A stretch of 64,000 nt of DNA from Aquibacillus albus. Its GTDB lineage: Bacteria > Bacillota > Bacilli > Bacillales > Amphibacillaceae. Below are positions 44,020-53,314 of the stretch, piece after piece (the stretch's first letter is position 1; the number at the start of each line of letters is the position of its first letter). The position numbers and the translations under genes were made by a program. Where the stretch lies: positions 186,001-250,000 of the forward strand of contig NZ_JAFBDR010000001.1 of NCBI RefSeq assembly GCF_016908325.1. The letters run 5' to 3'. Under the pieces are notes generated by a model, which saw nothing but the letters and a program-made list of their open reading frames with translations, did not search any database and was not told where the DNA came from.

Positions 44020-45485
44020 GAGAACAACGAGAGAAATTCCCCATCTCATCAAACATTGAAAAAAATGAAGAATATTTTAAAGAATATGTGGGTGTTGGTA
44101 CATCCTTTGATATTGGCTTTCGTGAATTGAAAATTCTAAAGAAGAAAGTAGACTTATTTTATTTAACTGGATTAAATGATACTAAAGTGATTGTTGAAAT
44201 ATTACAAACTCTAATTGCTATTAATGATAATGAAACAAATATTGATAAAGCATTCGAAACAATTGAAAACCGATTAGTTCATCAACAAGTTGATAAAGTG
44301 ACCGCGATGGACGAGGCTGTTGATCAATTGCTATCAGGGTTGATCGTATTGTTTATCGACGGTGAGAGCGAAGCCTTTGTTGTAGATGTTCGTAACTATC
44401 CTGGAAGAAGTCCGCAAGAACCAGATACGGAGAAGGTTGTACGAGGTTCAAGGGATGGATTTACAGAAAATATTATTCAAAATACAGGATTATCAAGAAG
44501 AAGAATAAGGGACGAACGCTTACGTCATGAGATGATTAAGGTAGGTGAACGTTCAAAAACGGATATCTGTATTTCGTATATTCATGATGTTGCCGATCCA
44601 GGCTTGGTTAAGCTTATAAAAGAAGAATTGGAAAATATAGAAATTGATGGTATATCAATGGCGGATAAAACGATAGAGGAATTTCTTGTGAAGCAGGGCT
44701 TTAATCCATTTCCTCTGGTCAGATATACAGAAAGGCCAGACGTGGCATCAAGCCATTTATTTGAAGGGCATGTCATTATTATGGTTGATACATCTCCAAG
44801 TATGATTATTACACCAACTACTTATTTTCATCATGTCCAACACGCTGAGGAATATAGACAGTCACCAGCAGTGGGCACGTTCGTTCGATGGGTGCGACTT
44901 ATTGGGATCTTGGTATCTGTTTTCTTATTACCTCTTTGGTTACTCATGGTAAAGGACCCAACGTTATTACCGGAGGGTTTACAATTTATTGGACCGAATG
45001 AAGAAGGTAACATACCCATTGTGTTGCAGATTATTTTGGCTGATATTGGAATTGAATTCTTGCGGATGGCTGCCATTCATACACCAACTCCTCTTTCAAC
45101 GGCTATGGGTCTTATTGCAGCAGTACTGATTGGCCAAATAGCGATAGATGTTGGTTTATTTAGCCCAGAGGTTATTTTGTATGTAGCTATTAGTGCAATT
45201 GGATCGTTTGCCACGCCAAGTTATGAATTAAGTGTAGCAAATAAAATTAGTCGTGTTATCTTAGTTATTATAACGTCTATCTTTGGGGTAAAGGGTTTAG
45301 TTCTAGGATTTACAGCATACATCCTATGGCTTGCAACGACTAGATCATTAAACACCCCTTATTTATGGCCATTTTTACCGTTTAATGCAAAGGCGTTTAT
45401 GCAGATATTATTCCGTGTTTCTGTTCCATTAACGAAGGAACGTCCAAAAATTGTCCATCCACATAACGACATAAAACAAAATTAA
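44016..45485 (+). CDS. spoVAF: Stage V sporulation protein AF (GerA-family)
   Basis: Homologue of germinant-receptor A subunits: a soluble N-terminal region (residues 1-280) with NYPGRS and the region after RRRIRDERLRHEM, then about five membrane helices (285-470, starting PAVGTFVRWVRL). 489 residues, normal for SpoVAF. It probably helps nutrient germination together with the SpoVA channel. Overlaps spoVAEA by 4 bp; a terminator follows before lysA. Confidence 0.92.
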   Translation: MREQREKFPISSNIEKNEEYFKEYVGVGTSFDIGFRELKILKKKVDLFYLTGLNDTKVIVEILQTLIAINDNETNIDKAFETIENRLVHQQVDKVTAMDEAVDQLLSGLIVLFIDGESEAFVVDVRNYPGRSPQEPDTEKVVRGSRDGFTENIIQNTGLSRRRIRDERLRHEMIKVGERSKTDICISYIHDVADPGLVKLIKEELENIEIDGISMADKTIEEFLVKQGFNPFPLVRYTERPDVASSHLFEGHVIIMVDTSPSMIITPTTYFHHVQHAEEYRQSPAVGTFVRWVRLIGILVSVFLLPLWLLMVKDPTLLPEGLQFIGPNEEGNIPIVLQIILADIGIEFLRMAAIHTPTPLSTAMGLIAAVLIGQIAIDVGLFSPEVILYVAISAIGSFATPSYELSVANKISRVILVIITSIFGVKGLVLGFTAYILWLATTRSLNTPYLWPFLPFNAKAFMQILFRVSVPLTKERPKIVHPHNDIKQN

Positions 45486-45542
45486 ACTAATAGTTGAATA
45501 GACCTAGTGAATATGGTAAATTAATTTTATCTATTCAAATAG

Positions 45543-45586
45543 AATCCCTTGTCTCCATCATAGCGTTATGGTGATAAGGGATTTTC
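45543..45586 (+). terminator. Terminator of the spoVA operon
   Basis: Arms AATCCCTT and AAGGGATT plus inner pairing CACCAT-type sequence (TCCATCA / TGGTGA), then TTTTC; 58 bp after the stop codon. Confidence 0.75.
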
Positions 45587-45628
45587 ATTTGGTATATTTA
45601 TGTAATAGAAAGGGATGGAGGTGTTTCG

Positions 45629-46924
45629 ATGAATCCATTTAATATAAATGAAAAAGGCCATTTAACGATAGATGGTGTAGATACCACCTATTTAGCAAAG
45701 AAATACGGTACACCTCTATTTGTATATGATGTAAACGCAATTCGTAATAACGCGAGAGCATTTGTAAATACATTTAAAGAATTGGGTGTTAAAGCACAAG
45801 TAGCATATGCAAGTAAGGCTTTTTCGTCAATTGCCATGTTACAGGTAGCTAAACAAGAAAACTTAAGTTTGGATGTAGTATCACAAGGAGAACTTTATAC
45901 TGCACTTCAGGCTGATTTTCCAGTTGATAAAATTCATTTACATGGAAATAACAAAAGTTATGATGAGTTGGAAATGGCTGTAAAGAATAACGTTGGCTGT
46001 ATCGTTGTTGATAACTTTTTTGAAATTGAATTACTTAGTGAAATTTTAGAACAAAATCAAACATCAATGGACGTTTTAATTAGAGTGACACCAGGAATTG
46101 AAGCACACACGCATGATTATATTTTAACCGGAAATGAGGACTCCAAGTTTGGTTTTGATTTATCAAACGGACAAGCAGAAAAAGCATTTTTACTATTAAA
46201 TCAACAGAAAAATATTCATGTTAAAGGATTGCATTGTCATATTGGGTCTCAGATATTTGAAACTGAAGGATTTGTAATGGCAACAAAAAGATTATTTGAA
46301 ACAATTAGTAAATGGAAGCAAGAACATCATTACTCTCCTACCGTTTTAAATTTAGGTGGTGGGTTTGGTATTCGTTATACCGAAGAGGATGATCCACTTC
46401 CTTTATCTGGTTATGTAGAGGCATTAGTAGCTGAAATTCAACAACAAGTAGATCAATTAGGGATGGACATGCCTGAGATATGGATTGAACCTGGACGATC
46501 TATTGTTGGAAATACAGGAATTACACTATATACAATTGGTTCAAAAAAAGAAATTCCAGGTGTTCGCAAATATATTTCCGTTGATGGCGGTATGACAGAT
46601 AATATTCGGCCAGCATTATACCAAGCAAAATATGATGCTATAATCGCTAATAAAGCAGGTCAACCTGTTGCCGAGAATGTTTCTGTTGCAGGGAAGTGTT
46701 GTGAATCAGGTGATATGTTAATTTGGGACTTGGAGTTACCTACAGTTAATCATGGTGATTTATTAGCAATGTTTAGTACAGGAGCATATGGTTATTCGAT
46801 GTCCAGTCATTATAATCGCTTTCCAAAGGCGGCAGTTGTCTTTGTTGAGAATGGTAAAGATAAGTTAGTTATAAAAAGAGAAGCATATCAAGAGGTGGCT
46901 AGGTACGATTTATCTTATGAATAA
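45629..46924 (+). CDS. lysA: Diaminopimelate decarboxylase
   Basis: PLP enzyme of the last step of lysine synthesis. Alanine-racemase-like barrel with the PLP lysine Lys63 in VAYASKAFS, the glycine-rich phosphate loop LNLGGGFGIRY, EPGRSIVGN and the active-site CESGDML near residue 351. 431 residues. ATG behind GGATGGAGGTG. It follows spoVAF as in B. subtilis. Only a short gap separates it from ppiB. Confidence 0.96.
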   Translation: MNPFNINEKGHLTIDGVDTTYLAKKYGTPLFVYDVNAIRNNARAFVNTFKELGVKAQVAYASKAFSSIAMLQVAKQENLSLDVVSQGELYTALQADFPVDKIHLHGNNKSYDELEMAVKNNVGCIVVDNFFEIELLSEILEQNQTSMDVLIRVTPGIEAHTHDYILTGNEDSKFGFDLSNGQAEKAFLLLNQQKNIHVKGLHCHIGSQIFETEGFVMATKRLFETISKWKQEHHYSPTVLNLGGGFGIRYTEEDDPLPLSGYVEALVAEIQQQVDQLGMDMPEIWIEPGRSIVGNTGITLYTIGSKKEIPGVRKYISVDGGMTDNIRPALYQAKYDAIIANKAGQPVAENVSVAGKCCESGDMLIWDLELPTVNHGDLLAMFSTGAYGYSMSSHYNRFPKAAVVFVENGKDKLVIKREAYQEVARYDLSYE

Positions 46925-46939
46925 AAAGGAGACGATTAA

Positions 46940-47374
46940 ATGAAACAAGCAACAATTGAATTTGAAAATGGTGAAAAGGTAATTGTTGAAATGTTTGAGG
47001 ATGCAGCACCGAATACCGTTGCAAACTTTGAAGATTTAGCGAACAAGGGTTTCTACAACGGTTTGAATTTCCACCGTGTCATTCCAGGATTTGTAGCACA
47101 AGGTGGCTGTCCTGACGGAACTGGAGCTGGTGGACCGGGTTATACAATAAAATGTGAAACGGAAGGAAATCCGCATAAACATGTTGCTGGATCATTATCA
47201 ATGGCACATGCAGGCAAGGATACTGGAGGAAGCCAATTTTTTATCGTTCATGAACCTCAGCCCCATTTAGATGGTGTTCACACTGTATTTGGTCAAGTTA
47301 TGGAAGGGATGGATACGGTTCTTCGCATTAAACAGGGTGATGTTATGAAATCGGTGAGAGTAGAAGAAAAGTGA
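46940..47374 (+). CDS. ppiB: Cyclophilin-type peptidyl-prolyl isomerase
   Basis: Cytoplasmic cyclophilin of 144 residues that speeds cis-trans proline isomerisation. Core motifs [19 protein letters not shown] (active Arg/Phe), [19 protein letters not shown] and HTVFGQV are present. The start follows AAAAGGAGACG. The stop codon lies within the left arm of the terminator hairpin. Confidence 0.96.
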   Translation: MKQATIEFENGEKVIVEMFEDAAPNTVANFEDLANKGFYNGLNFHRVIPGFVAQGGCPDGTGAGGPGYTIKCETEGNPHKHVAGSLSMAHAGKDTGGSQFFIVHEPQPHLDGVHTVFGQVMEGMDTVLRIKQGDVMKSVRVEEK

Positions 47375-47401
47375 GTCTGATGACTCGCTTTTCTTCATTT
47401 T
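47363..47401 (+). terminator. Terminator overlapping the end of ppiB
   Basis: Arms GAAGAAAAGTGAGTC and GACTCGCTTTTCTTC with loop TGAT. The left arm includes the last codons and the TGA of ppiB. Confidence 0.9.
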
Positions 47402-47513
47402 CAATTAATTAGTAGAACCAAATTTTATAAATTGTGCAGATTGGTCATGACATTTTTGGCGAAAAGTAGTATCATATAAAAATAATAAGATATAGTTTTA
47501 AATTTTTAAATAT

Positions 47514-47542
47514 TTGACAAATATAATAAAATAGGTCATAAA
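47514..47542 (+). promoter_or_regulatory. Possible sigma-A promoter of ribT
   Basis: TTGACA at 47514-47519, 17 bp, CATAAA (4 of 6 to TATAAT). No FMN riboswitch-like sequence is seen between ppiB and ribT. Confidence 0.4.
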
Positions 47543-47633
47543 TAGGTTAACACTAGTAAACCATCTGTTGCTGAAGTGTAAAATGAAGTATGCAAATACA
47601 GGTTGCTTCAAATATAAATACTATTCTCTTTAG

Positions 47634-48008
<375 letters not shown>

Positions 48009-48018
48009 AAACAAATGT

Positions 48019-48121
48019 AGGTTGACTCTTCTAGAGGCTATGTTAAACAGATCATTATATAAAAATGTCGTCTTGTCTAACATTCCTAAACACCTAATGT
48101 CTATAAGAGTCAGCCTTTTTC
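48019..48121. repeat. 103-bp imperfect inverted repeat, probable terminator of ribT
   Basis: Outer arms AGGTTGACTCTT and AAGAGTCAGCCT (one G-T pair), inner arms ATGTTAAACAG and TTGTCTAACAT, then TTTTTC. Long for a terminator; looks like a decayed small mobile repeat. Beyond it, 48122-48339 holds no gene that I can see. Confidence 0.7.
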
Positions 48122-48339
48122 TATGATTCTTCCATTTATAATTGGGTCTGTTAAAAGAAAGTGTTGATATTTAGTATGGCTTTGACAAGATTTAAATTAT
48201 ACATGATGATTCAAAAAGTTAAATCAAATTTTAACACAGCTTTATAATTACATTGTGCTAAAAATTTACTATTGTTGACATAACAAGGGCCTTTGCTATA
48301 AAGGTAGCAAAGGCTAATTAAAAATTTGTTTCTATCGTT

Positions 48340-48423
48340 TTACATCCAAGCTGCACCTACTATAATTAGAAGAATAAACAACACTACTATCAACGCGAAT
48401 CCGCCGCCATAGTATGCACCCAT
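48340..48423 (-). CDS. YjcZ-type sporulation micro-protein
   Basis: A 27-residue peptide: MGAYYGGGFALIVVLFILL, then IIVGAAWM. The Tyr/Gly-rich start followed by one hydrophobic helix is the hallmark of the YjcZ/SscA family of small Bacillus spore-related proteins. AAAGGAGGAA lies upstream on the minus strand. Role in the spore is inferred from the family. Confidence 0.8.
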   Translation of the reverse strand: MGAYYGGGFALIVVLFILLIIVGAAWM

Positions 48424-48579
48424 GACACATATTCCTCCTTTAATACCAATATATTTCATTTACATTAATACTATATGAAAAAAATTTTTTCTTGTATGGG
48501 CTGCTGTTTATTTTTAACTTATTTTATTTCGTTCGTATCAAGAATATGAAAACAGAATTGTTCAAAAGGAAGGTAATAT

Positions 48580-49326
48580 ATGCATTCTACCTACCAAGTG
48601 AAGCTTGACGCTTTTGAAGGGCCACTAGATTTATTGTTGCATCTGATAAACCAGTATGAAATAGATATTTATGACATCCCAGTCGCTCAAATAACAGAAC
48701 AATACATGGTTTATATTCGTACTATGCAACAATTGGAACTAAATATAGCTAGTGAGTATTTGGTGATGGCGGCCACCTTATTGGCAATTAAAAGCCAACA
48801 ATTATTACCAAATCAAGAACTAGAACTTGAAGATGAACAGTATGAAGAAGATCCAAGAGAAGAATTAATGCGAAGATTAATTGAATACCGAAAATATAAA
48901 GATGCAGCTTATCAATTAAAAGAAAAAGAATTAGATGCAAATCAAATTTACACAAGACCTCCTAAAGCTTTTGAAGAATTTAATGAAAAGCCCACAGTTG
49001 TTCAAGGTGAGTTGTCTATTTATGATATGATTGCTGCTATGTCAAAAGTATTTCAAAGAAAGCAATGGAATCAACCAATCGAGACAAAGATCCAACGTTC
49101 AGAGATTCCGATTAAGCAACGAATGGAGGAGGTTTTAGTTCAAGTGAGGAAAAAGAAGACAGGTGTCAAATTTTTTGAACTATTTCCTTTTCCCTCTCGA
49201 TCACACATTGTTGTGACTTTTATTGCAATCTTAGAATTAATGAAGAGTAGAGAGATATATTGCGTACAAGAAAATCATTTTGAGGAATTACTGGTCTATG
49301 ACATGGAGGGTGGATATTGGAACTAA
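48580..49326 (+). CDS. scpA: Segregation and condensation protein A
   Basis: Kleisin subunit that joins Smc and ScpB in the bacterial condensin. N-terminal Smc-neck-binding helix pair (YQVKLDAFEGPLDLLLHLI, EYLVMAATLLAIKS), acidic linker with ScpB-binding region, and the C-terminal winged helix (RSHIVVTFIAILELMKSREI). 248 residues. ATG behind AAAGGAAGG; overlaps scpB by 10 bp. Confidence 0.96.
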   Translation: MHSTYQVKLDAFEGPLDLLLHLINQYEIDIYDIPVAQITEQYMVYIRTMQQLELNIASEYLVMAATLLAIKSQQLLPNQELELEDEQYEEDPREELMRRLIEYRKYKDAAYQLKEKELDANQIYTRPPKAFEEFNEKPTVVQGELSIYDMIAAMSKVFQRKQWNQPIETKIQRSEIPIKQRMEEVLVQVRKKKTGVKFFELFPFPSRSHIVVTFIAILELMKSREIYCVQENHFEELLVYDMEGGYWN

Positions 49327-49913
49327 CAGAATTAAAGGCTGTAACCGAAGGATTATTATTTGCTTCAGGTGATGAAGGAATCAGTAAAAGACAATTGGTG
49401 AAATTACTAGAAGTAGATGGTAAAACAGTAGATCATATTATTAATGAATTAAGATATGATTATGATCATGTTGAAAGAGGGATAACTATTATGCAATCGC
49501 ATGATATATTCCACTTAACTACAAAGCCAGAACATTCTTCTTATTATCAAAAATTAATGGAAACTCCTCAATCCTCTCGATTATCTCAAGCTGCCTTAGA
49601 GACGTTAGCAATTATTGCCTATCAACAACCAATCACTAGAACGGAAATAGAAGAAATACGAGGGGTTAAAAGTGATCGTCCAGTACAAACGCTTCTTAAT
49701 CGATTGTTAATTGAAGAAGTAGGTCGCAAAGAAGGTGTAGGACGTCCAATAATGTTTGGTACTACTAAGGAATTTCTTACTTATTTTGGATTAAAGTCAA
49801 TTGAAGAATTACCGCCATTACCAGACGAAGTATTAGAATCGGATATGGAACAAGAAGCTGATTTATTTTTTGAAAGATTTCAAGAGCAGCTTGAAGTAAA
49901 TAAGGAAAGTTAG
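49317..49913 (+). CDS. scpB: Segregation and condensation protein B
   Basis: Kite subunit of the condensin with two winged-helix domains. Family blocks: ELKAVTEGLLFASGDEGIS, SQAALETLAIIAYQQPITR and IRGVKSDRPVQTLLNRLLIEE. 198 residues. TTG start after GGAGGGTGG inside scpA. The terminator hairpin starts at the stop codon. Confidence 0.96.
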   Translation: MELTELKAVTEGLLFASGDEGISKRQLVKLLEVDGKTVDHIINELRYDYDHVERGITIMQSHDIFHLTTKPEHSSYYQKLMETPQSSRLSQAALETLAIIAYQQPITRTEIEEIRGVKSDRPVQTLLNRLLIEEVGRKEGVGRPIMFGTTKEFLTYFGLKSIEELPPLPDEVLESDMEQEADLFFERFQEQLEVNKES

Positions 49914-49940
49914 CAATGAATTTATTCATTGCTTTTTTAT
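49913..49940 (+). terminator. Terminator of scpAB
   Basis: Arms GCAATGAAT and ATTCATTGC around TT, then T6; begins at the last base of scpB. Confidence 0.93.
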
Positions 49941-49985
49941 TCACCTGAAAGTAATGGTTACATACCATATTTTTGAGGTGATATC

Positions 49986-50870
49986 ATGGATAATAAAAAG
50001 TTAGAATATTTAGCTGCTCTACTGAAATGGGCGGAAAAAGCTGAAGCAAGTTTAGCAAAGGTTAATACAGAACACATAGGTATTAAAAGCTGGTATGAAC
50101 AATTAGGGGAAATAAAAGAAACAATTCAACAAAAGCTTGAAATGAATGAAGATGTAACTGACTCGTTTATTTATGACATACAAAATAAAAGTGAAAAGCT
50201 TACCGAAGAATGGAAAGACGTTTTGAAGAATCCGAGACAGGCGGCAGACTTTATTGCTCCAGGAAATCATGAGCTACCACCACTGCCATATGCTTATGAT
50301 GCTTTAGAGCCATATATTTCAAAAGAAATTATGGAACTTCATCATAAAAAACATCATCAATCCTATGTTGATGGCTTGAATAAAGCAGAAAAAGAGTTAT
50401 ATGTTAATAAGCCAGAGAAAGCAATGATCAAGCATTGGATGAGAGAACAAGCTTTTCATGGTTCTGGACATTACCTTCACACTATTTTTTGGAATAATAT
50501 GACTCCTCAAGGTGGTGGAGCCCCTACAGGTTCACTATTAAATCAAATAAAAAAAGATTTTGGATCGTTTAAAAATTTCAAACAACTGTTTACGAAAGCA
50601 GCCGAGTCTGCTGAAGGTGTAGGGTGGGCGATATTGGTCTGGGAACCCAGAGCCGGTAGGTTAGGGATTCAAACAGCAGAGAAACATCAGTTATTTAGCT
50701 TGTGGGATACTACTCCATTGCTAGTTCTAGATGTTTGGGAACATGCGTACTACTTACAGTATAAAAACAATCGTCTAGAATATATTAATAATTGGTGGAA
50801 AGTCGTTAATTGGAATGATGTACAAAATCGATATAATCAAGCAAAAAAATTGGTTTGGACGCTATATTAA
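49986..50870 (+). CDS. sodF: Superoxide dismutase, SodF type
   Basis: Fe/Mn-type superoxide dismutase with a helical N-terminal extension of about 90 residues before the usual start (LPPLPYAYDALEPYIS). Metal ligands: His in LHHKKHHQSYV, His in GHYLHTIFW, Asp and His in DVWEHAYYLQY. 294 residues, and the extension is also present in B. subtilis SodF as I remember it. It stands where ypuI would be in B. subtilis. Own site AGGTGAT and own terminator. Confidence 0.9.
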   Translation: MDNKKLEYLAALLKWAEKAEASLAKVNTEHIGIKSWYEQLGEIKETIQQKLEMNEDVTDSFIYDIQNKSEKLTEEWKDVLKNPRQAADFIAPGNHELPPLPYAYDALEPYISKEIMELHHKKHHQSYVDGLNKAEKELYVNKPEKAMIKHWMREQAFHGSGHYLHTIFWNNMTPQGGGAPTGSLLNQIKKDFGSFKNFKQLFTKAAESAEGVGWAILVWEPRAGRLGIQTAEKHQLFSLWDTTPLLVLDVWEHAYYLQYKNNRLEYINNWWKVVNWNDVQNRYNQAKKLVWTLY

Positions 50871-50872
50871 CG

Positions 50873-50913
50873 GAATCCCCCTATCTCAATTCGAGATAGG
50901 GGATTTCGTTTTG
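50873..50913 (+). terminator. Terminator of sodF
   Basis: Arms AATCCCCCTATCTC and GAGATAGGGGATT around AATTC, then TTCGTTTT. Confidence 0.93.
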
Positions 50914-50953
50914 GTTGATCTTTATTTTTCTCCATCAATTTTTTATTCTTTCA

Positions 50954-50982
50954 TTCATATGCATGTCCTTCTTGCATAAAAT
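50954..50982 (+). promoter_or_regulatory. Candidate sigma-E promoter of dacB-spmA-spmB
   Basis: TTCATAT (50954-50960), 14 bp, CATAAAAT (50975-50982), close to the sigma-E pattern (ATATT-N14-CATACAAT). The operon is sigma-E dependent in B. subtilis. Confidence 0.6.
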
Positions 50983-51016
50983 TGTAAAGACATAGGGAAG
51001 GTTGGGAGGAAGCAAC

Positions 51017-52120
51017 TTGAAGCGACTACTTATAGTAATGACCAGTATAAGTTTAATATTTTTGTTTATTCCACAAAATGCGTTGGCCAAGCCTAATGTT
51101 TCTGCACATAATGCTATTTTAATGGAACAGTCAACTGGTAGAGTATTATATGAAAAATCTGCTAACGAAAAGCGTTTAATTGCAAGCATAACAAAAATAA
51201 TGACAGCGATTATTGCTATTGAATCTGGAAAGTTAGATGAAATGGTCACTGTTAGTAAAGAAGCGGCATATACAGAAGGATCATCTATCTATCTTAAAGA
51301 AGGAGAAAAAATAAAACTAAAGGACTTAGTATATGGTCTTATGCTTCGTTCAGGAAATGATGCAGCTGTTGCAATAGCTGAACATGTTGGAGGGAGTTTG
51401 GAAGGATTTAGTTTTTTAATGAATGAAAAAGCTACTTGGTTAGGAATGGATCATTCACATTTTGATAACCCGCATGGATTAGATTCAGTAACACACTATT
51501 CAACTGCTTATGATATGGCTTTATTAACTAGACATGCGATGGAAAATGACATCTTTAAAGAAATTTCAAGTTCTACTTCTTATAAAGCTGAATCAAGAAA
51601 ATATGCCTGGGGTAATAAAAACAAATTATTGACTCAATATTATAATCACTCAACGGGGGGAAAAACTGGTTTTACACGTGCAGCTGGAAGAACACTTGTA
51701 TCAACTGCTGAAAAGGATGGAATGGAGTTGATCGTTGTAACTTTAAACGCACCAGATGATTGGAAGGATCATATGCGATTATTTGAATGGGGTTTTGAAA
51801 ATTATAATATGATCAACATTCAGGAGAATGGATTGGAAAGCTATCGTCTTACTGAAACTGGAGAAATTAAGACAGGTTACGTGAAAGAGAATGTGACTAT
51901 GCCTTTAACAGATCTTGAAAAAGAACGATTACATTCTACTGCTTATTTTACAACACTGGAACCATATTCTGATAAAGAAATCATTGGAAAAAAGGTCTTT
52001 ACATTAAATGAAAAAAATATCGCAGAGGCTTTAATTTATCGTAATCATTTAAAAGAAGATAAGCGATCTATGATTGAAACTGTGTTTTATTTAATCCATA
52101 AAATGGTTGGTGTATTGTGA
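51017..52120 (+). CDS. dacB: D-alanyl-D-alanine carboxypeptidase DacB (PBP5*)
   Basis: Mother-cell S11 carboxypeptidase that lowers cortex cross-linking. Signal peptide (residues 1-24, ending NALA), SxxK Ser57/Lys60 in IASITK, SGN in LRSGNDAA, KTG in GGKTGFT, and a C-terminal anchor helix. 367 residues. The TTG 51017 follows GGGAGGA; the preceding in-frame ATG covers that site. spmA starts 1 bp after its stop. Confidence 0.94.
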   Translation: MKRLLIVMTSISLIFLFIPQNALAKPNVSAHNAILMEQSTGRVLYEKSANEKRLIASITKIMTAIIAIESGKLDEMVTVSKEAAYTEGSSIYLKEGEKIKLKDLVYGLMLRSGNDAAVAIAEHVGGSLEGFSFLMNEKATWLGMDHSHFDNPHGLDSVTHYSTAYDMALLTRHAMENDIFKEISSSTSYKAESRKYAWGNKNKLLTQYYNHSTGGKTGFTRAAGRTLVSTAEKDGMELIVVTLNAPDDWKDHMRLFEWGFENYNMINIQENGLESYRLTETGEIKTGYVKENVTMPLTDLEKERLHSTAYFTTLEPYSDKEIIGKKVFTLNEKNIAEALIYRNHLKEDKRSMIETVFYLIHKMVGVL

Positions 52121-52121
52121 A

Positions 52122-52712
52122 ATGGTAAACTTAATATGGGCATTTATGGCTATCATTGGTATCGTTTATGCGATGTTTAATGGGACGATGGAGAATGTTA
52201 ATCAGGCATTGTTCGAAGGTGCAGATGAGGCTGTTACGTTGTCCATTGGGTTGGTTAGTGTACTCGTATTTTGGCTTGGGTTAATGCGAGTGGCGGAGAA
52301 AGCTGGCTTATTAAAGGTGCTTACATCGTTATTTAAACCGTTAGTAACCAGATTATTTCCAGAAATTCCAAAGGACCACCCGGCAATGGGATATATTCTA
52401 TCCAACTTTACTGCAAATATATTTGGATTAGGTAATGCAGCAACACCAATGGGAATAAAAGCAATGGAAGAAATGAAAAAAATTAGTGGTTCTGATAAAG
52501 CAAGTAGATCAATGATTACTTTTTTGGTCATTAATACATCTAGTTTAACAATCATTCCAACTACTGTTATTGCAATAAGAATGCAATATGATTCGGTAGC
52601 CCCAACAGAAATCGTAGGAACAACAATACTGGCAACACTATTTACAACAATTAGTGCAATAATGGTTGACCGATTATTTTATTACAGAAGGGTGCGTAAA
52701 AGCAAAAAATGA
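52122..52712 (+). CDS. spmA: Spore maturation protein A
   Basis: Membrane protein of the nucleoside-recognition (Gate) fold needed for full spore core dehydration. 196 residues, the B. subtilis length, with about five helices; conserved blocks FWLGLMRVAEKAGLL, SNFTANIFGLGNAATPMG and NTSSLTIIPTT. Its ATG lies 1 bp after dacB and it overlaps spmB by 4 bp. Confidence 0.95.
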   Translation: MVNLIWAFMAIIGIVYAMFNGTMENVNQALFEGADEAVTLSIGLVSVLVFWLGLMRVAEKAGLLKVLTSLFKPLVTRLFPEIPKDHPAMGYILSNFTANIFGLGNAATPMGIKAMEEMKKISGSDKASRSMITFLVINTSSLTIIPTTVIAIRMQYDSVAPTEIVGTTILATLFTTISAIMVDRLFYYRRVRKSKK

Positions 52713-53242
52713 GTATAATTACCACCATTAGCACATGGATTATTCCCTGTATTATATTGTTTGTATTGCTTGTTGCAACTTGGAAAAAATTGCCGACGTA
52801 CGAATTATTTGTTGAAGGAGGAAAAGAAGGAATTAAAATGGCAGTTTCCCTTCTTCCTTTTTTATTAGGAATGATGGTTTCTATTGCCATCCTTAGAGGA
52901 TCAGGAGCTATGGATGCAATGATTCAATTTATTTCACCATTTTTAGCGATAGTCGGTGTTCCCTCCGAAATTGTTCCGCTATCCATTATCCGGCCAATTT
53001 CAGGGACAGCAGCATTAGGAATGACTACAGAATTAATAAAAACATATGGACCAGATTCGTTTATTGGAAGGCTGGCTTCTACGATGCAAGGTAGTACAGA
53101 TACGACATTATACATCTTAACCGTTTACTTTGGGGCTGTTGGTATTAGAAAAATGGGAGATGCTCTAAAAGTTGGACTCATTGCAGATTTTATTGGTATA
53201 ATAGCCTCAATCGTCATTGTGTCGATTGTTTTTTCTGTTTAA
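52709..53242 (+). CDS. spmB: Spore maturation protein B
   Basis: Partner of SpmA, also a Gate-fold membrane protein; 177 residues. Blocks FVEGGKEGIKMAVSLLPFLLG, RPISGTAALGM and STMQGSTDTTLYILTVYFGAVG are typical. The dacB-spmA-spmB group sets spore core water content and heat resistance. ATGA overlap with spmA; a short hairpin follows. Confidence 0.95.
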   Translation: MSIITTISTWIIPCIILFVLLVATWKKLPTYELFVEGGKEGIKMAVSLLPFLLGMMVSIAILRGSGAMDAMIQFISPFLAIVGVPSEIVPLSIIRPISGTAALGMTTELIKTYGPDSFIGRLASTMQGSTDTTLYILTVYFGAVGIRKMGDALKVGLIADFIGIIASIVIVSIVFSV

Positions 53243-53268
53243 AGCGTTAACTAAATGTTAACGCTCTT
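53243..53268 (+). terminator. Hairpin after spmB
   Basis: Perfect arms AGCGTTAAC and GTTAACGCT with loop TAAAT, but only CTTGTT behind; a weak or RNase-stabilising terminator. Confidence 0.55.
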
Positions 53269-53314
53269 GTTATGTAAGAAAGTTTTTAATAAAAAATATA
53301 AGTATGGTGATAGA

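Noticed and set aside
43554-44027. 157-codon minus-strand frame opposite spoVAEA
   Set aside because: Antisense to a confidently identified gene; low-complexity Ser/Pro/Ile translation typical of a shadow frame.
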